From Nevskia sp. (GTDB lineage Bacteria; Pseudomonadota; Gammaproteobacteria; Nevskiales; Nevskiaceae), in NCBI GenBank assembly GCA_030694365.1, contig JAUXYM010000070.1, positions 1 to 64,000 on the forward strand: 64,000 nucleotides of DNA, in the 5' to 3' direction. How positions within the stretch are numbered: position 1 is the first letter of the stretch; each line of letters begins with the position of its first letter. Both the position numbers and the translations under genes were made by a program. Below the pieces are notes generated by a model that saw nothing but the letters and a program-made list of their open reading frames with translations, was not told the DNA's origin and made no database searches. Below, one piece after another: positions 43,516 through 55,189 of this stretch.

Positions 43516-44565
43516 ATGGCCAAATCCACACCCTCGCCGAAATCCCATTGGCGTCTGATCAAACGGCTGCTGACCCTCGCTTTCTTCGCGCTGGTCGCCT
43601 TCCTGATCTACCGCTACGGCCGAACACTCGACTGGCAGAAGATCTGGCGTTCGGTGCAGCAGATCGACCGCAGCACCCTGCTGCTGGCGGCGGCCTGCTC
43701 GGCTGGGAGCTACGCCGTCTATGCCTGCGTCGATCTGTTCGCCCGCCACGCGCAACAATTGCCGATCGCCAAAGCACGGGCGATGGCCATCGCCTTCGTC
43801 TGCTACGCGTTCAACCTGAACTTCGGTTCCTGGATCGGCAGCATCGGTTTCCGCTACCGGCTCTATTCGCGCCTCGGCCTCGGTGCCGAACAGGTCACGC
43901 GAGTGGTGGCGACCAGCCTGGTCACCAACTGGTCCGGGTATTTTCTGCTTGCTGGGGTGGCGTTCACCTTCAATTTCGTCAAGCCGCCGGCCGGCTGGGA
44001 GATCGGCGCGCTGGGTTTGACCATCGCCGGCCTGTTGCTGCTGGCAAGCCTGGCCGCCTATCTCGGCGGCTCGGCGTTCGCCAGCCGCCGCAGCTGGACC
44101 CTTCGCGGTCACGAGCTGAGCCTGCCGAACGTCCGCTTCGCCGTGCTGCAGGTGCTGGTATCGAGCCTCAACTGGCTGCTGATCGCCGGCATTCTGTTCG
44201 TGCTGCTGCGCCAGCACGTCGACTTTGCCACCGTGCTCGGCGTGTTCCTGCTGGCCGCCATCGCCGGTGCGGCCACCCACATTCCGGCCGGGCTCGGGGT
44301 GACCGAAGCGGTGTTCTTCGCCGTGCTCGGCGGCCGGGTACCACACCCTGAATTGTTTGCCGCGCTGCTGACCTACCGCGCGCTCTATTACCTGCTGCCG
44401 CTGTGCGTGGCGATCCCGGTTTACCTGCTGCTCGAAGCGCGGGGCCGCAGCAGCGGACTCGCCACCGCCAACAGCGAGAGCGACCGTTCTACACCGCTGC
44501 CCCCATCCACGACTGATCCGGGCATCCGTTCCGGATCGGTTGCTTTGTCCAGTCATCAAGACTGA
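43516..44565 (+). CDS. YbhN/LPG-synthase-TM-like (UPF0104) inner membrane protein
   Basis: Multi-TM protein, 'AFVCYAFNLNFGSWIGSIGFRYRLYSRLGL', 'THIPAGLGVTEAVFFAVLGG'. Confidence 0.85.
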   Translation: MAKSTPSPKSHWRLIKRLLTLAFFALVAFLIYRYGRTLDWQKIWRSVQQIDRSTLLLAAACSAGSYAVYACVDLFARHAQQLPIAKARAMAIAFVCYAFNLNFGSWIGSIGFRYRLYSRLGLGAEQVTRVVATSLVTNWSGYFLLAGVAFTFNFVKPPAGWEIGALGLTIAGLLLLASLAAYLGGSAFASRRSWTLRGHELSLPNVRFAVLQVLVSSLNWLLIAGILFVLLRQHVDFATVLGVFLLAAIAGAATHIPAGLGVTEAVFFAVLGGRVPHPELFAALLTYRALYYLLPLCVAIPVYLLLEARGRSSGLATANSESDRSTPLPPSTTDPGIRSGSVALSSHQD

Positions 44566-44594
44566 TGCCGCCCCCCTGGAGGAGATTCACAAGC

Positions 44595-46682
44595 ATGGCC
44601 AAAACAGCTCGTACCTCGCGTCAACCGATGCCAAAAGGCAATACCGATGTGCTGGACGCTTACCTGGTTTCCGATGCAGGCACCGGACTGACCAGCAATC
44701 ACGGCACGCCGATTCCCGATGACGACAACAGTCTGCGTGCCGGTGAACGCGGCCCGACCCTGGCGGAAGATTTCTACTTCCTGGAGAAGATCCAGCACTT
44801 CGATCACGAGCGGATTCCGGAGCGCGTGGTCCATGCGCGCGGCGTTGCTGCCCACGGCTATTTCGAAGCCAGCAAGGACCTCTCCGACGTCACTCAGGCG
44901 AAGTTCCTGAAACCCGGGGTGCAGACGCCGGTGTTCGTGCGCTTCTCGACCGTGGCCGGCGAGAAAGGCTCCAGCGATCTCGCTCGCGACGTGCGCGGCT
45001 TTGCCACCAAGTTCTATACCGAAGAAGGCGTGTTCGATCTGGTCGGCAACAACATCCCGGTGTTCTTCATCCAGGACGCGATCAAGTTTCCCGATCTGAT
45101 CCACGCGGTGAAACCGGAACCGCACAACGCCATTCCGCAGGCAGCGTCGGCTCACGACACCTTCTGGGATTTCGCCTCGCTGAGCACCGAAACCACCCAC
45201 ATGCTGATGTGGGTGATGAGCGACCGCGCACTGCCGCGTTCGCTGGCGATGATGGAAGGTTTCGGCGTACACACCTTCCGGCTGGTCAATGCTGCCGGCG
45301 TGGCCACCCTGGTCAAGTTCCACTGGAAGCCGAAGGCCGGCACCCACAGCCTGATCTGGGATGAAGCCGTGCAGATTTCCGGTGCCGATCCGGATTTCCA
45401 TCGCCGTGATCTCTGGGAACAGATCGAAGCCGGCAACTTCCCGGAATGGGAGCTGGGCCTGCAGCTATTCACCGAGAAGGACGCCGCCAAGTGGCCGTTC
45501 GACGTGCTCGACGCCACCAAGCTGGTGCCCGAGGAACTGTGCCCGGTAGTGATCGTCGGCAAGATGGTGCTGAACCGCAATCCGGACAACTACATCGCCG
45601 AGACCGAGCAGGTCGCCTACAGCGTCGGCCATCTGGTGCCGGGCATCGATCTGTCCGAAGACCCGCTGCTGCAGGGCCGCGTGTTCTCGTATCAGGACAC
45701 CCAGCTGTCGCGCCTCGGCAGCCCGAACTTCAACGAACTGCCGATCAACCGCTCGCGCTCGCCGGTGCACAGCAATCAGCGCGATGCCCACATGCGCATG
45801 ACCATCAACCAGGGCCGTGCCGCGTACTCGCCGAACTCGGTGGGCGGCGGTTGCCCGATGACCGGCAGACCCGGCTTCAAGACCTTTCCAGCGCCGGTAT
45901 CCGGCGTCAAGCAGCGCATCCGCGCCGCCAGCTTCGCCGAGCATTTCTCGCAGGCGACGCTGTTCTACAACAGCCAAACCGCGGTCGAACGCGCTCACAT
46001 CGCGGCCGCCTTCAGCTTCGAACTCGGCAAGCTCGAAACCCCGGCGATCCGTGAACGCATGCTCGGCAATCTGGCCAAGGTCAGCAGCGAGCTGGCGAAG
46101 ACCATCGGCGAGAATCTGAACGTCGTTCCCGATGCCGCGAAGGGTGGTCCGGCGGTCGATGTGAAGCTCAGGAATCCGATCAAGCAGTCGGCCGCGCTGA
46201 GCCTGATGTTCCGCCCGGGCAGCAACGGCATCCGCGGCCTGAAGATCGCCGTGCTCGCCGGGCCGGGCTGCAACGATCAGCAGATCGCTTCAGCGAAGAC
46301 GGCGCTGACCGCGGCCGGGGCCACGGTGAAAGTGCTGGCGGCGAAGCTCGGCATGCTCAAGGGCCAGCAGGGCGAGGTGCAGGTCGATCACACCTTGGCG
46401 ACGATGCCATCGGTGGCTTTCGATGCCGTGGTGATTCCCGGCGGCGCATCGCCGGCCGCATTGGCGAAGACCGTGGAAGGCACGGCGTTCGTGCGCGAAA
46501 CCCACAACCATCTGAAGACCATCGTCGCCTGCAAGGACGCAGCACCCTTGCTGGCAGCGGCCGGCGTCAAGGCGGATTCGATCGGCGTGTTCCGCTTCGC
46601 CTCGTCGAAATCCGAATGGGCCGCAGTGATCGCCGCGATCGCCAAGCTGAAGCACTACGAGCGCAGCGAGCAGGCGGTCTGA
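44595..46682 (+). CDS. katE: Large-subunit catalase HPII (KatE) with C-terminal PfpI/DJ-1-like domain
   Basis: 'FYFLEKIQHFDHERIPERVVHARGVAAHGYFE', 'FVRFSTVAGEKGSSDLARDVRGFATKFYT', C-terminal 'FDAVVIPGGASPAALAK...IVACKDAAPLLAAAGV'. Confidence 0.95.
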   Translation: MAKTARTSRQPMPKGNTDVLDAYLVSDAGTGLTSNHGTPIPDDDNSLRAGERGPTLAEDFYFLEKIQHFDHERIPERVVHARGVAAHGYFEASKDLSDVTQAKFLKPGVQTPVFVRFSTVAGEKGSSDLARDVRGFATKFYTEEGVFDLVGNNIPVFFIQDAIKFPDLIHAVKPEPHNAIPQAASAHDTFWDFASLSTETTHMLMWVMSDRALPRSLAMMEGFGVHTFRLVNAAGVATLVKFHWKPKAGTHSLIWDEAVQISGADPDFHRRDLWEQIEAGNFPEWELGLQLFTEKDAAKWPFDVLDATKLVPEELCPVVIVGKMVLNRNPDNYIAETEQVAYSVGHLVPGIDLSEDPLLQGRVFSYQDTQLSRLGSPNFNELPINRSRSPVHSNQRDAHMRMTINQGRAAYSPNSVGGGCPMTGRPGFKTFPAPVSGVKQRIRAASFAEHFSQATLFYNSQTAVERAHIAAAFSFELGKLETPAIRERMLGNLAKVSSELAKTIGENLNVVPDAAKGGPAVDVKLRNPIKQSAALSLMFRPGSNGIRGLKIAVLAGPGCNDQQIASAKTALTAAGATVKVLAAKLGMLKGQQGEVQVDHTLATMPSVAFDAVVIPGGASPAALAKTVEGTAFVRETHNHLKTIVACKDAAPLLAAAGVKADSIGVFRFASSKSEWAAVIAAIAKLKHYERSEQAV

Positions 46683-46740
46683 TTCGGCCGCTACTCACAC
46701 CCCCGTCATGCCAGTCTTCGCGGGCATGACGGGACAGGCT

Positions 46741-46896
46741 CTAGAGCGTTTTCAAGTTAAATGAACACATAGAGTTCCGTCATGCCCGCGCAGGCGGGCA
46801 TCCAGTTTCGGCCGTAGCGCGCCGCATCAGAACTGGATTCCCGCCTGCGCGGGAATGACGAGTGTTTTGTAAGGATTTGAAGGAAAAATGCTCTAG
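46741..46896. repeat. REP/MITE-like element, CTAG at both ends (156 bp)
   Basis: CTAGAGCGTTTTCAAGTTAAATGAACACATAGAG...double hairpin...AAGGATTTGAAGGAAAAATGCTCTAG. Confidence 0.9.
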
Positions 46897-49800
46897 CGCA
46901 AGCAGCCGGCGGCAATGCGATTGGCCAGTTCGGTCGGATCGGCCGGTTTGGCCAGATGGGCATCGAAGCCGGCGGCCAGTGCCTCGTCACGATCGGCGAT
47001 GCTGGCGAAGCCGGTGAGCGCCACCGCCAGGGTTCTCGGCCAGCGTTGCGCCGCTTCGATCATCCGCAGTTCGCGGACCAGGGTGTAGCCGTCGGTGCCG
47101 GGCATCGCGATATCGGATACCAGCGCGTCGTAGCGCTCGGCTGCCAGCAATTGCAGCGCCTCCGCGGCCGAAGCTACCGCCGTCGCCTCGGCCCCTGCGG
47201 CACCGAGCAGATGGGCAATGGCTTCGCGGCCGCCGATCTCGTCATCGACGATCAGGATGCGCAGCCCGCGCAGCGACTGGTTCAGGGTCTGGCCATTGCC
47301 GGCCGGCACTTCCTCGTGCATCTGCGCCGGTGCCATCGGCAGCCGCACGACGAAGCGCGAGCCCTGGCCGGGGCCGTCGCTGTACGCGGCAACGGTGCCG
47401 CCGTGGCCTTCGGCCAGGTGACGGACGATCGACAGCCCGAGGCCCATGCCGCCGTGCTCGCGGGTGCGGCTGGTGTCGGCCTGGCTGAAGCGATCGAAGA
47501 TCCGCGGCAGGCGATCGGCGGAAATGCCGATGCCGGTGTCGGTGACGATCAGCTCCGCCCAGGCTTCGACCCGCGCCAGCGACACCACGATCCGGCCACT
47601 CTCGGGCGTGAACTTGATGGCGTTCTGCAACAGGTTGGCAACGATCTGCTGCACCCGCCGGGCATCGGCAAGCAGCATCGTCGCCTGCCCGGTGCCGTCG
47701 GCGGTCAGGCTGATCTGCTTGGCCACGGCTGCCGGCACCATGCCTTCGACGGTGGCGCGAATCAGTCCGGACAGATTGGTCAGCCGCAGATCGAGGCCGA
47801 GGCGGCCGCTGATGATTCTCGAAACATCGAGCAGATCGTCGATCAGCCGCGCCTGCTGGCGGCAGTTGCGATCGATGATGTCGAGCGCCCGCTGCATGGT
47901 CGGCCGGTTGCCGAGCATGGCGCCCTCGCCATCGCTCGACAGCTTCTGCAGCACCGCGCTCCAGCCGGTGATGACGTTCAGCGGCGCGCGCAATTCATGG
48001 CTGACCAGCGCCAGGAACTCGTTCTTGGCGGCGTTGGCACGTTCGGCTTCGGCACGCGCGGCCACCGCTTCGCCGAGTGCCTGGCGCAGACCCTGGGTGT
48101 CCTGGAACGCGAGCACCGCGCCTTCGATGCGGTTGTCGCTGGTCTGGTAGGCCCGCGCGGTGATGATGTGGCTGCGGTTGCGCAGATCCTGCGCTTCCTG
48201 CTCGATCGGCCGCAGATCCTGGACGGCGTCGTCGAGGATCGCATCGAGCATTTCCGGCGGGAACACGGTGGACTGCGCCAGGGTGCCGCCAACATCCGCC
48301 GCAGTCAGCCCGAGCAAAGGTCCAGCAGCCGGCGAAAACAGCCGCACCCGCCGTTGCCGATCGAGCATCACCACCGGCACCGGGATGCCGTTGACCAGAT
48401 TGTTGAGATCGTCGTTGAGCTGGGTCAGCGCCTCGTTGCGCCTGGCCATTTCGTCGTTGATGCCGCCGAGGTCGCGGTTGGCGGCTTCGAGATCCAGCTT
48501 GGCGTGCTGCAGTTCTTCGTTGGCGCTCTGCAGCTCCTCGTTCGCCGACCGCACTTCTTCGTTGGCGCTCTGCAATTCCTCGTTCGCCGACAGCACTTCC
48601 TCGTTGGCGGTGTGCAGGTCTTCGCTGGTGGTGTCGTACTCGGTGACCATCGCGCGCAACTGGGTACGGCTCTGTTCGAGCTCATCGCTGAGCACCCGGA
48701 CGTAGTGCTCCAGCTCTTCGTTGCGGGCATCGGGATCGTCCGACGTGGCCGGGGCGATGGCGGTCAGATCACTGCGCTGCAGCGCGACCAGGAAGTAGCG
48801 CTGCGACGCACCTGCCGGCAGCGGCAGCACGTCAAGCGTGTACGGGCGGTCATCGACGATCACCCGGTCGCGACGTACCGACAGCTTGCTGCGCGCGGCT
48901 TCGATCAGCGCCGCCCGCACGTCCACCTGCAGTTCCGGCCGCACCAGGCGGGCGATCGACAAGCTCGCGTCGCCGGCACTGGGCAGCAGGAACGGCGAGG
49001 TATCACCCCGGAACTGCAGCACGCGGCCCTGGGCATCGACGACAAAACCGGGCGGGCCGAAATGCTTCAGGGTCAGCTGATCGGCGAGGTTCTCCAGGGC
49101 GATATCGGGCTGCTCGCCACTCGGCACGCCGAGCAGCCCGACCGGCAGCGGTTCGGTGAACATGAAGCCACGCGTCGGCCGCGGCGCTTTCGGCCGGCGG
49201 CGGTAGAGGTTGTGGCGGGTCGACAGTTCTTCGAACAGCTCCGGATCGGCCGCTTCCGAACGGCCCAGCAGCAGGCTGCCGCCGCTCGATGTCGCATAGG
49301 AAAACGCTTCGAAGGCCTGGCGCTTGGCGTCCTTGTGCAGGTAGATCAGCAGATTCCGGCAGGACACCAGATCGATGCCGGAGAACGATGCATTGGCGAG
49401 CAGGTTGTGGGTCGCGAAGATGCACAGCGAGCGCAGTTCCCGGGTCAGCCGCCAGCCACTTTCCTCGGCGACGAAATACTGCGCGCGCCAGGCCTCGGGC
49501 ACCGCCGCCATCGCCTCCGCCGAGTAACGCCCGAGCCGCGCCCGGTTGATCGCCAGTTCGTTGATGTCGGTGCCGAAAATCTGCAGCTTGCGGCTGACGC
49601 CGGCGGCGGCCAGCGCATCGACGAGCAGGATGGCGATCGAATAAACCTCCTCGCCGGTCGAGCATCCGGGCACCCAGACGCGGATCGGGTTGGCTTTCGA
49701 TTCCAGCAGCGCCGGAATCACGTACTGGCGCAGCCCTTCGGTCAGTTCCGGATCGCGGAAGAAGGCGGTGACGCCGACCAGCAGATCGTCCTTGAGGCTC

Positions 49801-50606
49801 AGGGTTTCATCCGGATCGTCGCGCAGGCGCACCAGGTACTGGCCGACGTTGCCGCCAGACTGCAGGAAGGCGCGGCGCATGAATCGCCGGCGCAGGTTGA
49901 CGTCCTTGTAGTAACGGAGATTGAGGCCGGACTGCTTGTGGAGCAGGGCATGCACCTCGTCGAGCACCCGGGCATCGGGCTGCAGCGCCGGATCGGTCCG
50001 CGCATCGCTCTCGAGGTAGTGCCGGATCGCCGGCGCAATCTGTTCCGGCGACAGCGCCGCATCGGCGAGTTCGCTGTCGAGCACCGATTGCGGCATGCCG
50101 TCATGGGCCGCCGTGGCCGGCGTCTGCACCACCACGTAGCCGCCGGCGGCGCGAACCTCGGCAGCGCCGGCAGTGCCGTCCTGCCCGGTGCCGGACAGGA
50201 TGACGGCGGCGATGTCGATCTCGTTGTCGCCAGCCGCCGAGGACAGGAAGGCGTCGATCGGCAGATGCAGGCCGGGCCCACGCGGGGCGAGCACCAGCTT
50301 GCGATCGACCAGGGTGGCGGTCATCGCCGGCACCAGCACATGGATGCGACCCGCTTCGAGCGCCTCACCATCGCGCATCGCCTGCACCGGGATCGTCGTG
50401 CACTTCTGCAGCACCGACACCAGTTGGCTTTCGTGGTCCGGGTCCAGATGGGTCAGCACGACGATGGCAAAGCGCGGCAGCTCGGGGAACTGCCTGACCA
50501 GGCGGCAGAGGGCATCGACGCCGCCGGCCGAGGCACCGATCACCGCCAGGCTCAGCAAGGCCTGGTCGCGCTCCGGCAACAGCCGATCACTTGCTCTGTT
50601 CTCCAT
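46893..50606 (-). CDS. CheB/CheR-PAS-histidine kinase-REC fusion protein
   Basis: CheB 'VIGASAGGVDALCRLV', CheR 'VWVPGCSTGEEVYSIAILL', coiled coil 'NEELQSANEEVRSANEELQSANEELQ', H-box 'LVSHELRAPLNVITGW', REC 'ILIVDDEIGGREAI'. Confidence 0.93.
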   Translation of the reverse strand: MENRASDRLLPERDQALLSLAVIGASAGGVDALCRLVRQFPELPRFAIVVLTHLDPDHESQLVSVLQKCTTIPVQAMRDGEALEAGRIHVLVPAMTATLVDRKLVLAPRGPGLHLPIDAFLSSAAGDNEIDIAAVILSGTGQDGTAGAAEVRAAGGYVVVQTPATAAHDGMPQSVLDSELADAALSPEQIAPAIRHYLESDARTDPALQPDARVLDEVHALLHKQSGLNLRYYKDVNLRRRFMRRAFLQSGGNVGQYLVRLRDDPDETLSLKDDLLVGVTAFFRDPELTEGLRQYVIPALLESKANPIRVWVPGCSTGEEVYSIAILLVDALAAAGVSRKLQIFGTDINELAINRARLGRYSAEAMAAVPEAWRAQYFVAEESGWRLTRELRSLCIFATHNLLANASFSGIDLVSCRNLLIYLHKDAKRQAFEAFSYATSSGGSLLLGRSEAADPELFEELSTRHNLYRRRPKAPRPTRGFMFTEPLPVGLLGVPSGEQPDIALENLADQLTLKHFGPPGFVVDAQGRVLQFRGDTSPFLLPSAGDASLSIARLVRPELQVDVRAALIEAARSKLSVRRDRVIVDDRPYTLDVLPLPAGASQRYFLVALQRSDLTAIAPATSDDPDARNEELEHYVRVLSDELEQSRTQLRAMVTEYDTTSEDLHTANEEVLSANEELQSANEEVRSANEELQSANEELQHAKLDLEAANRDLGGINDEMARRNEALTQLNDDLNNLVNGIPVPVVMLDRQRRVRLFSPAAGPLLGLTAADVGGTLAQSTVFPPEMLDAILDDAVQDLRPIEQEAQDLRNRSHIITARAYQTSDNRIEGAVLAFQDTQGLRQALGEAVAARAEAERANAAKNEFLALVSHELRAPLNVITGWSAVLQKLSSDGEGAMLGNRPTMQRALDIIDRNCRQQARLIDDLLDVSRIISGRLGLDLRLTNLSGLIRATVEGMVPAAVAKQISLTADGTGQATMLLADARRVQQIVANLLQNAIKFTPESGRIVVSLARVEAWAELIVTDTGIGISADRLPRIFDRFSQADTSRTREHGGMGLGLSIVRHLAEGHGGTVAAYSDGPGQGSRFVVRLPMAPAQMHEEVPAGNGQTLNQSLRGLRILIVDDEIGGREAIAHLLGAAGAEATAVASAAEALQLLAAERYDALVSDIAMPGTDGYTLVRELRMIEAAQRWPRTLAVALTGFASIADRDEALAAGFDAHLAKPADPTELANRIAAGCLR

Positions 50607-50709
50607 CTGATCTGTGCAGCTCCCTTTATCGAACGACGCAAGCTGTTCTGAAGGGGGAATCCTACGCGCATGTGTGCCTGGGCCGACCAATACGTCTGAA
50701 ACCTCGGCG

Positions 50710-52014
<1,305 letters not shown>

Positions 52015-52130
52015 GGTGTTCCAGGTTGCCGATCGCGAATGGTATAGGCACGCCAGATGCCCATGACCTCCCTGCACCGCTCAAGACGGACGATCGGGCA
52101 TTGCCAGACCGAAGCCGTCAGACCGAACCG

Positions 52131-52307
52131 CTAAAGCATTTTTTCTTCAAATCTCTACAAAGCACTCGTCATTCCCGCGCAGGCGGGAATCCAGTTCTGA
52201 CGCCTGCGCCAACGGTCAATACAGCACTCATCGGCACGAACACTGGATTCCCGCCTGCGCGGGAATGACGAAATTTTATCTGGTCATTTAACTTGAAAAC
52301 GCGCCAG
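52131..52307. repeat. REP/MITE-like element copy (CTAA...CCAG ends)
   Basis: ctaaagcattttttcttcaaatctctacaaagcactcgtcattcccgc...gggaatgacgaaattttatctggtcatttaacttgaaaacgcgccag. Confidence 0.85.
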
Positions 52308-52355
52308 ACCGAAGCCGCAATTCAGCCACAACTTGCCACTGCCATTGGAGTCGCC

Positions 52356-53729
52356 ATGAGCTTCCCCTGTCACCCGCAATCACGACACCCCAGGTCCCGA
52401 TCGATCGGCCACGCTGCCGTCACGGCGGGATTGGCGACCATCCTGCTCGCCGCCTGCGGTGCCGACAGCCGGCAATCGGCATCGGCTGGCTACGGGGCCT
52501 ATCCCGACCTGCCGGCACCGACCTCGACCCTGTTGCCGACAGTCAATATCGCCCCCGCCAAAGACTGGCCAGCCGGCCAGACGCCGCGTGCCGCGCCGGG
52601 CCTGAAAGTCAGCGCGTTTGCCAGCGGGCTGGATCATCCGCGCTGGCTGCTGGTGCTGCCAAACGGCGATGTGCTGGTTGCTGAAAGCAATGCGCCGGTG
52701 CGCCCCGACGACGCCACCGGCATTCGCGGCTGGGTGATGGGAAAAGTGATGAGCAAAGCCGGCGCCGGTACTCCGAGTGCTGATCGCATCAGCCTGCTGC
52801 GCGATGCCGATGGCGACGGCGTGGCCGAAACCAGAAGTGCGCTGCTGACCGGCCTGCATTCGCCGTTCGGCATGGCCTTGGTCGGCAACCAACTGTTCGT
52901 CGCCGATACCGATGCGGTGCTGCGCTTTCCGTATGTCAGCGGTGTCACGAACATCGATCGCGCCAGCGGCAGCGTGGTGACGGCGCTGCCGGCCGGGCCG
53001 ATCAACCATCACTGGACCAAGAACCTGATCGCCAATGCCGATGGCAGCAAGCTCTACGTGACCGTCGGCTCGAACAGCAACGTCGCCGAGAACGGCATGC
53101 CCGCCGAGGAAGAGCGCGCCGCCATTCTGGAAGTCGACATCGCCAGCGGCAGCCGTCGGGTTTTTGCCTCCGGCCTGCGCAACCCCAACGGCCTGGCCTG
53201 GCAGCCGGAAAGCGGTGCCTTGTGGACCGCCGTCAACGAGCGCGACGAGATCGGCAACGATCTGGTGCCGGATTACATGACCTCGGTGGTCGACGGCGGC
53301 TTCTACGGCTGGCCGTACAGCTACTACGGCAATCACCTCGACGAACGGGTCCAACCGCAGAAGCCGGAATTGGTGGCGACGGCGCGGGTGCCGGATTACG
53401 CGCTCGGTGCCCACACCGCTTCGCTGGGGCTGGCCGCGTCGAACGGCACTCAAGTCGCCGGCGCGCTGAGCCCGGCCTTCGGCAGCGGCATGTTCATCGG
53501 CCAGCACGGCTCCTGGAACCGCAAACCACTCAGCGGCTACCGGGTGATCTTCGTGCCGTTCACCAAGGGCAAACCCGCCGGAACGCCGACCAACGTGCTC
53601 GACGGCTTCATCGACCCCAACGGCAAAGCGCTCGGCCGGCCGGTCGGCGTGGCGATCGACAACCGGGGCGCGCTGCTGGTCGCCGACGATGTCGGCAACA
53701 GCATCTGGCGAGTCAGCACGGCACCTTGA
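52356..53729 (+). CDS. PQQ-dependent sugar (glucose/sorbosone-type) dehydrogenase, lipoprotein-like
   Basis: Lipobox-like 'LLAACGADS'; '[21 protein letters not shown]', '[52 protein letters not shown]'. Confidence 0.9.
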   Translation: MSFPCHPQSRHPRSRSIGHAAVTAGLATILLAACGADSRQSASAGYGAYPDLPAPTSTLLPTVNIAPAKDWPAGQTPRAAPGLKVSAFASGLDHPRWLLVLPNGDVLVAESNAPVRPDDATGIRGWVMGKVMSKAGAGTPSADRISLLRDADGDGVAETRSALLTGLHSPFGMALVGNQLFVADTDAVLRFPYVSGVTNIDRASGSVVTALPAGPINHHWTKNLIANADGSKLYVTVGSNSNVAENGMPAEEERAAILEVDIASGSRRVFASGLRNPNGLAWQPESGALWTAVNERDEIGNDLVPDYMTSVVDGGFYGWPYSYYGNHLDERVQPQKPELVATARVPDYALGAHTASLGLAASNGTQVAGALSPAFGSGMFIGQHGSWNRKPLSGYRVIFVPFTKGKPAGTPTNVLDGFIDPNGKALGRPVGVAIDNRGALLVADDVGNSIWRVSTAP

Positions 53730-53783
53730 GCGGGCGTTAGCCCTTCGCTGAAACAAGAAAAGCTCGCCGCCACAGGTCAAGCG

Positions 53784-53945
53784 CCAGAGCATTCTTCCTT
53801 CAAATCCCTACAAAACACTCGTCATTCCCGCGCAGGCGGGAATCCAGTTTTGACGTTTGCGCATCGCTGGCCACAAAGAACTGGATGCCCGCCTTCGCGG
53901 GCATGACGGAACTTTATGTGTCCATTTAGTTTAAAAACGCTCTAG
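53784..53945. repeat. REP/MITE-like element copy (reverse orientation)
   Basis: ccagagcattcttccttcaaatccctacaaaacactcgtcattcccgc...gggcatgacggaactttatgtgtccatttagtttaaaaacgctctag. Confidence 0.88.
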
Positions 53946-55189
53946 CGCGCTGGCACGCGTCGTTCAGGCCGAGTTTGCTGTGGTTGCCGCAGACCCGAAA
54001 CGCCTTCGTGCCAGGCGAGCAGCATGCGCTTGCCGATATCGTCGAAATCGGGGTGCGTCTTCATCGCTGCACGAACCTGCACGGCCGTCTCGGAAACGGC
54101 GTCGCTGATCGCTTCGACGATTTCGGTCTGCGCCTTTATCGACAGCCCAAAGGTCTGGGTGATGAATTTCTGCAGCGTTTTCCCGGGCGCCCAGGTCTTT
54201 TTGCCCATCAAGCTGATCGCCGGCGGGTTGTGCTGATAGCCCGCGTAGACCACCGTCGTCAGCATGTCGTAGACCGGCGACAGGTGTACGTCAGCGCGTG
54301 AGGTGTAGAGCAGCGCGAGATTCTTGGCGTGGCAATCGGCGTTGCGCAGCGCATAGCTCAACAGCAAGGTCGTGGCCAGTTGCCGGTTAGTCTGCAGACG
54401 TTGAGAACCTGGGACATGATCGCGAACGGCTTTGCCGATCCGCTCCCAGGTGGTGTCGTACTTGGCGGCCGGACGCAGGCCGAGAAGGGCGCAGAAGTCC
54501 TCCATGCCCCAATGCGCTTGTCCTTGATCGTCGACATCGAAGCGATCAACGACCAGCGCTTGGCCGTCCTGCGAGACCTGCACCTGAGCGGTCGGCGTCA
54601 GCTTTGCGGCGACCTGCATGCAGAGGTATTCGTTGAGCGCGATGAACGGCAGCGCGCTCGACGAGCCTTTGACGATATGGCGTCGTGTCAGCAGGCTGGC
54701 TTTCTGATGCTGACCAATCGCCACACGCTCCTGTTGAGCATCGAGAAATTTCGGCACGATGCCCGAGACGCCGCTGGTCGCGTGCTGGCGCACCAGTTCG
54801 GCGAAGGCGGCTTCCGAGTTGTCGCCCCGAAGCAAGGCGGCCACTTCGATCGGCTGCGCCGGCTCATCGAGCTTGGTGCCGGGCGCGGCGACTTGCAGCC
54901 GGCCCACCATGTTCCGGCCAACGACCGACAGCAGCGCCGTCGGGCTTGCGCCGATATGCGGACCGAACTGCTCCTGCAGAACCCGAAGCAGGTAGCCCTC
55001 TGGCAGGTTCATCTGGAAGACCGGCGGAAGCGGGTCGTCCCAGGCGTAAGACTCGGTACGGACCGGCATCGTCAGCGATACGAAATCGTCGGCGGCGCTA
55101 CCGGCGTGGTAGGTCAGCACGCTCTTGAAATCGCCGACTGGTTCGAGGACAGCCACATCCCGGCCGTGTACATGCACCGAGAGCTTCAC
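53942..55189 (-). CDS. hipA: HipA-family serine/threonine kinase toxin
   Basis: 'LPEGYLLRVLQEQFG', 'RHIVKGSSSALPFIALNEYLCMQVA', catalytic 'LRNADCHAKNLALLYT', 'LSPVYDMLTT'. Confidence 0.93.
   Translation of the reverse strand: MKLSVHVHGRDVAVLEPVGDFKSVLTYHAGSAADDFVSLTMPVRTESYAWDDPLPPVFQMNLPEGYLLRVLQEQFGPHIGASPTALLSVVGRNMVGRLQVAAPGTKLDEPAQPIEVAALLRGDNSEAAFAELVRQHATSGVSGIVPKFLDAQQERVAIGQHQKASLLTRRHIVKGSSSALPFIALNEYLCMQVAAKLTPTAQVQVSQDGQALVVDRFDVDDQGQAHWGMEDFCALLGLRPAAKYDTTWERIGKAVRDHVPGSQRLQTNRQLATTLLLSYALRNADCHAKNLALLYTSRADVHLSPVYDMLTTVVYAGYQHNPPAISLMGKKTWAPGKTLQKFITQTFGLSIKAQTEIVEAISDAVSETAVQVRAAMKTHPDFDDIGKRMLLAWHEGVSGLRQPQQTRPERRVPAR

Noticed and set aside
46956-50651. 1231-aa plus-strand ORF
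   Set aside because: Mirror ORF antisense to the well-supported CheB/CheR kinase; composition typical of a high-GC shadow frame.
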